Of a stretch of DNA of 14,175 nucleotides, positions 11,278 to 14,175 are shown in pieces; within the stretch, counting starts at the first letter, position 1, and the number at the start of each line of letters is the position of its first letter. This stretch comes from an uncultured Lachnospiraceae bacterium (lineage in GTDB: Bacteria > Bacillota > Clostridia > Lachnospirales > Lachnospiraceae). The notes below the pieces were generated by a model, which worked only from the letters and a program-made list of their open reading frames with translations, searched no databases and had not been told where the DNA came from. The position numbers were made by a program, and so were the translations under genes. Location: contig CANRMO010000043.1 of the NCBI GenBank assembly GCA_947631755.1, positions 1 to 14,175 of the forward strand, read 5' to 3'.

Positions 11278-12576
11278 ATGGATAATATCATTTTTGAGTT
11301 TTTGTGGCTTTTTATTGTTTATTCTTTTTTTGGCTGGGTATTGGAGACCGTGGCTGCCGCTTTTAAAAAGCGTCAGTTTGCGAACAGAGGACTCGTAAAC
11401 GGGCCGTTTTGTATTATTTATGGACTTACAGCGGATCTACTCCTCGTTTTTACTGCTGAGCTGTCTGTGTTTTGGATTTTTGTCGGGAGCATGGTGCTGG
11501 CCACGCTGACGGAATGGGTCGGCGGCCATTTGATCGAAAAACAGTATCATGAGAGATGGTGGGATTACTCGGATGTGAAATTTAACCTGGACGGCTATAT
11601 CTGCGCGCCCGTGTCTGTTTTCTGGGGACTGCTCGGCGTCCTGGCCATTAAGTTTGGCAACCCGCTTCTGCTCTCCCTGCTACACCTGCTGCCAGTATTT
11701 ATAGGAAGATTGCTGATCCTTACTTTCCTTGGGGTCATTGCTCTGGATATCATTACTTCACTGATCATTTTGTCGGGAAGGAGCAGAGCGCAGAAAGAGT
11801 GGCAGTCGGTGGACGACTGGCTGACAGGGATCAGTACACGGTTTGGGAAATGGATCTGCCGGAGGGTAGATCTCCGCATCCGGCGGGCGTATCCGGATGC
11901 CAGGGCAAAAAAGACAGAGGAGGACGGAAAGACAGGGGCATTCGCAGAGGGGTGCAGCTTCTGTAAAATATTTTTGCTGTTTGTGATCGGAGCTTTCCTC
12001 GGCGACATTGTGGAAACGGTATTCTGCAGGATAACGATGGGAGTCTGGATGAGCAGAAGCAGTCTGGTATGGGGGCCTTTCAGCGTTGTGTGGGGTATCG
12101 GCATCGCAGGGGGGACAGCGCTGCTCTATAAATACCGGAACAGATCCAGCAGTTTTCTTTTTTGCATAGGTGTTTTGCTGGGCGGTACTTATGAATATGG
12201 ATGCAGTGTCTTTACAGAAATATTTTTTGGAAAAGTTTTCTGGGATTACAGTGATTTTCAATTTAACCTTGGTGGCCGGATCAATTTACTGTACTGCTTC
12301 TTTTGGGGAATTGCCGCTGTCGTGTGGTTTAAATACCTGTATGTTGTCTTTGCGCGCTTGATTGAAAAATGCCCGGTGAGGGTGGGAACGGTGATTACCT
12401 GGTGCCTGGCCGTTTTCATGGCGTGTAATGTTCTGGTCTCGTGTATGGCTCTTGCCCGGCAGGATGAGCGGGGTAAAAACATACCGGCAGTGAGCGGCTG
12501 GCAGAGAGTTATGGATGAGCGCTTCGATGACGGCCGGCTGGCCAGGATTTACCCGAAAGCGAAAAACACGGACTGA
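11278..12576 (+). CDS. putative ABC transporter permease, CmpB family, internally duplicated
   Basis: A 432-residue multi-span membrane protein of the CmpB-type family (PF06541), usually annotated as a putative ABC transporter permease; no ATPase gene is adjacent, so transport is not established. The start ATG follows a weak GGGGAAA. The sequence contains two related halves. The first has RGLVNGPFCIIYG (37-49), a His/Glu-rich GGHLIEKQYHERW and WDYSDVKFNLDGY (95-107). The second has SSLVWGPFSVVWG (261-273), GGTYEYGCS and WDYSDFQFNLGGR (322-334). A charged cytoplasmic linker (about 168-225) separates them, and a polar tail of about 35 residues follows the last membrane segment. It is divergently transcribed from the DUF4253 gene with overlapping promoters, so the two may be oppositely expressed. 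Confidence 0.85.
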   Translation: MDNIIFEFLWLFIVYSFFGWVLETVAAAFKKRQFANRGLVNGPFCIIYGLTADLLLVFTAELSVFWIFVGSMVLATLTEWVGGHLIEKQYHERWWDYSDVKFNLDGYICAPVSVFWGLLGVLAIKFGNPLLLSLLHLLPVFIGRLLILTFLGVIALDIITSLIILSGRSRAQKEWQSVDDWLTGISTRFGKWICRRVDLRIRRAYPDARAKKTEEDGKTGAFAEGCSFCKIFLLFVIGAFLGDIVETVFCRITMGVWMSRSSLVWGPFSVVWGIGIAGGTALLYKYRNRSSSFLFCIGVLLGGTYEYGCSVFTEIFFGKVFWDYSDFQFNLGGRINLLYCFFWGIAAVVWFKYLYVVFARLIEKCPVRVGTVITWCLAVFMACNVLVSCMALARQDERGKNIPAVSGWQRVMDERFDDGRLARIYPKAKNTD

Positions 12577-12670
12577 CCTGGCTCATTTTTTGTTTACATT
12601 TTACATTTTCGGACAAACTATAACTAATGTGTAATATTGTTTACGAATGTTAGTGACAGGAGGTCCGGCT

Positions 12671-13285
12671 ATGAGAAGACGATATATTATTTTCAGTGTG
12701 TGCATGTGCGCGGTTGTGATCCTGGCGGCCATGTGTTATGGCAGTTACCTGTATTCCGAGAAAATGGCCCAGACCAAAAGGGAGGCAGAGGAGGCAAAAG
12801 AGGCCGAAAAGGAGCTTGCGCAGACTGGGACGAGCAAGGAATTGAAAGTGACGAGCGACACAAAATATATTGTAGAGATCTATAATGCAGATACCGAGGA
12901 TATGGTGAAAGAAGAGCGTACGATGCCGTCGGAGTACGCCGGCATGACGAGGAGCGAATTGGAGGATTATCTGGCCAGATGTTTAGAGACTATGAAACAG
13001 AGTGATGTAGAGACAGGACTGGCGGATATGAAGCTGATCTCATTCTCGAAGAGTGAGCTCGTGATACGAAAGACATACAAAGACGAAGAGCAGGAGCGAG
13101 GTTTTATGCTGAAACTGGAAAACGGGGAAGTGGTCATCTACGACAGGACAGGCCAGATAATTTATGAGAATACCGGGATCCGGCAGGAAAATCTTCCAGA
13201 GGAGGAAATCGCAAAACTACAGGAGGGATTTGTGGTAGAATCCGAAAAAGATTTGTATTCCATTCTTGAAAATTTTTCCAGTTAG
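12671..13285 (+). CDS. BofC-like protein (BofC C-terminal domain)
   Basis: In Bacillus, BofC is a forespore protein in the intermembrane space that restrains the protease SpoIVB and so times sigma-K activation. The ATG at 12671 has AGGAGG (12658-12663) at 7 bases. The 204 residues begin with a membrane anchor (about 5-26), then a Lys/Glu-rich coil (30-50). The C-terminal part, ERGFMLKLENGEVVIYDRTG followed by IIYENTGI, NLPEEEIAKLQEGFVVESEK and DLYSILENF, resembles the BofC C-terminal domain as seen in Clostridia. The similarity is judged by eye and the N-terminal part is divergent, so function is inferred. It is 42 bases upstream of an HI0933-type gene on the same strand, probably cotranscribed. 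I found no clear sporulation sigma factor promoter. Confidence 0.7.
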   Translation: MRRRYIIFSVCMCAVVILAAMCYGSYLYSEKMAQTKREAEEAKEAEKELAQTGTSKELKVTSDTKYIVEIYNADTEDMVKEERTMPSEYAGMTRSELEDYLARCLETMKQSDVETGLADMKLISFSKSELVIRKTYKDEEQERGFMLKLENGEVVIYDRTGQIIYENTGIRQENLPEEEIAKLQEGFVVESEKDLYSILENFSS

Positions 13286-13327
13286 GTTATACTAGGGGAA
13301 AAGAAAACTTAGATTGAGGATAAGTGG

Positions 13328-14175
13328 ATGAATGAGTATTCAGATGTTGTGGTAATCGGTGCGGGAGCGTCCGGCCTTCTGTGCGGCGGACTGCTGGGGG
13401 CGTCCGGGGCCGGAGTTACGATTCTTGAGAAAAATTCCAGAGTGGGGAAGAAATTATCGGCCACCGGAAACGGGCGGTGCAATTTTACAAACAGGAATAT
13501 GGATATCAGCTGCTATTATGGGGATGCGGAATGGATCGGGACGGTGCTCGCAAAATATTCTCCTGATGATGTGATCCGCCAGTTTGAGCAGATCGGCATT
13601 TATCACAGGGAGAGAGACGGGTATGTGTACCCTTATACCAACCAGTCTTCTACGGTTGTAGATGGGCTGGCGGCGCTGTGTGAGCGGTCGGGTGTTGATA
13701 TTTTGACGGACTGCAAGGCAACGGCTGTTATCCCGGACAGGGAGCGGGATGGTTTCCGTGTCCGCACCCCAGGCGGGACGATCCGGTGCCGGTTTGTCAT
13801 ACTGGCAGCGGGCGGGAAAGCAAACAGCGAATCCGGCGGCGACGGAAGCGGTTATAAGCTGGCAAAGAGCCTGGGCCATACGATGGTGCCGGTCTATCCC
13901 GGGCTGACAGGATTTCGATGTGCCGGCAGTTTTTGGCCCCGTGTTGCCGGGACGAGGATAGAGGGACGGTTTTCCCTGCGGATCGATGAAAAGCCAGTGC
14001 CGGGGGAGTGCGGGGAGATCCAGACGGCAAAGGACGGCGTGTCGGGAATCCCGGTCTTTCAGATGTGCCGCGTGGCAGCCCGGGCTCTCGCGGAAGGGCG
14101 GTCGGTGGAGGGGGTGATCGATTTCGTCCCGCCGATGGAGAAAGAGGAATTGAAGCAGTGGATCCGGGAGCATGG
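13328..14175 (+). CDS. HI0933/BaiN-like FAD-dependent oxidoreductase, 3' end outside window
   Basis: A flavoprotein of the HI0933 family, annotated variously as NAD(P)/FAD-dependent oxidoreductase, BaiN-like, or aminoacetone oxidase family; the physiological substrate is unknown in most bacteria. The frame is open from ATG at 13328 to the window edge (282 codons). GAGGA lies about 8 bases upstream. Visible motifs are the FAD-binding Rossmann loop VVVIGAGASGLLCG (residues 7-20), the family signature EKNSRVGKKLSATGNGRCNF (about 34-53), and ILAAGGKANSESGGDGSGYK followed by LAKSLGHTMVPVYPGLTGF, where the second FAD contact lies. Full-length family members have about 400 residues, so roughly one third is missing on the right. 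It follows the BofC-like gene closely on the same strand. Confidence 0.92.
   Translation, partial: MNEYSDVVVIGAGASGLLCGGLLGASGAGVTILEKNSRVGKKLSATGNGRCNFTNRNMDISCYYGDAEWIGTVLAKYSPDDVIRQFEQIGIYHRERDGYVYPYTNQSSTVVDGLAALCERSGVDILTDCKATAVIPDRERDGFRVRTPGGTIRCRFVILAAGGKANSESGGDGSGYKLAKSLGHTMVPVYPGLTGFRCAGSFWPRVAGTRIEGRFSLRIDEKPVPGECGEIQTAKDGVSGIPVFQMCRVAARALAEGRSVEGVIDFVPPMEKEELKQWIREH

Noticed and set aside
12632..12660. Sigma-E promoter before the BofC-like gene
   Set aside because: TAATATT at 12632-12638 fits the -35 consensus, but 14 bases downstream the sequence is GTGACAGG, which does not resemble a sigma-E -10.
13454..14173. 239-codon open frame on the minus strand at the right end
   Set aside because: It is a shadow of the HI0933-type gene, which has recognisable FAD-binding motifs in the plus strand.
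1..14175. CRISPR arrays, tRNA or rRNA genes, phage genes
   Set aside because: No regularly spaced repeats, no cloverleaf-like or rRNA-like segments, and no phage structural or integrase motifs were seen.

Overview
The window reads like a piece of chromosome from an endospore-forming member of the Clostridia, most likely Lachnospiraceae. The reasons are a complete spoIVA, a SpoIID/LytB-domain protein, a BofC-like protein next to an HI0933-type flavoprotein, a lipoprotein foldase of the trigger-factor type, a CmpB-family membrane protein, a PD-(D/E)XK (Rpn) transposase-like gene, strong AAGGAGG-type ribosome binding sites, several TTG starts, and moderate GC content. I see no rRNA, tRNA, CRISPR array, prophage or classical insertion sequence.

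Layout. 1-805: 3' part of fabH, interrupted by a frameshift. 854-2674: a 589-residue SpoIID-like lytic transglycosylase with a sigma-E type promoter. 2622-3515 (minus): a YihY/BrkB membrane protein whose 3' end overlaps the SpoIID-like gene. 3516-3717: a divergent intergenic region rich in palindromes. 3718-4328: a frameshifted lipoprotein with BspA-type leucine-rich-repeat character. 4452-5561: a lipoprotein peptidyl-prolyl isomerase. 5693-7168: spoIVA, the spore coat basement ATPase. 7490-8743: a secreted SH3-NlpC/P60 cell-wall hydrolase with a perfect sigma-A promoter and a consensus WalR box. 8951-9766: an Rpn-family gene inserted behind it, flanked by two near-identical copies of the hydrolase's 3' tail and terminator. 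9877-11130 (minus): a YcxB-like/DUF4253 membrane protein, divergent from 11278-12576, a CmpB-family protein with an internal duplication. 12671-13285: a BofC-like protein. 13328 to the end: an HI0933/BaiN-like FAD protein, cut by the window edge.

Function. Most of the window concerns the envelope and the spore: septal peptidoglycan hydrolysis (SpoIID-like), coat assembly (SpoIVA), forespore-to-mother-cell signalling (BofC-like), extracytoplasmic folding and vegetative wall remodelling. The most interesting regulatory idea is that both the SpoIID-like gene and spoIVA appear to have a sigma-E promoter whose -10 element lies in the loop of the upstream gene's terminator hairpin. Read-through RNA would then fold into a terminator that also hides the ribosome binding site, while RNA started by sigma-E lacks the 5' arm and would be freely transcribed and translated. 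The second notable structure is the Rpn gene bracketed by duplicated nlpC tail and terminator, which looks like a recombination scar.
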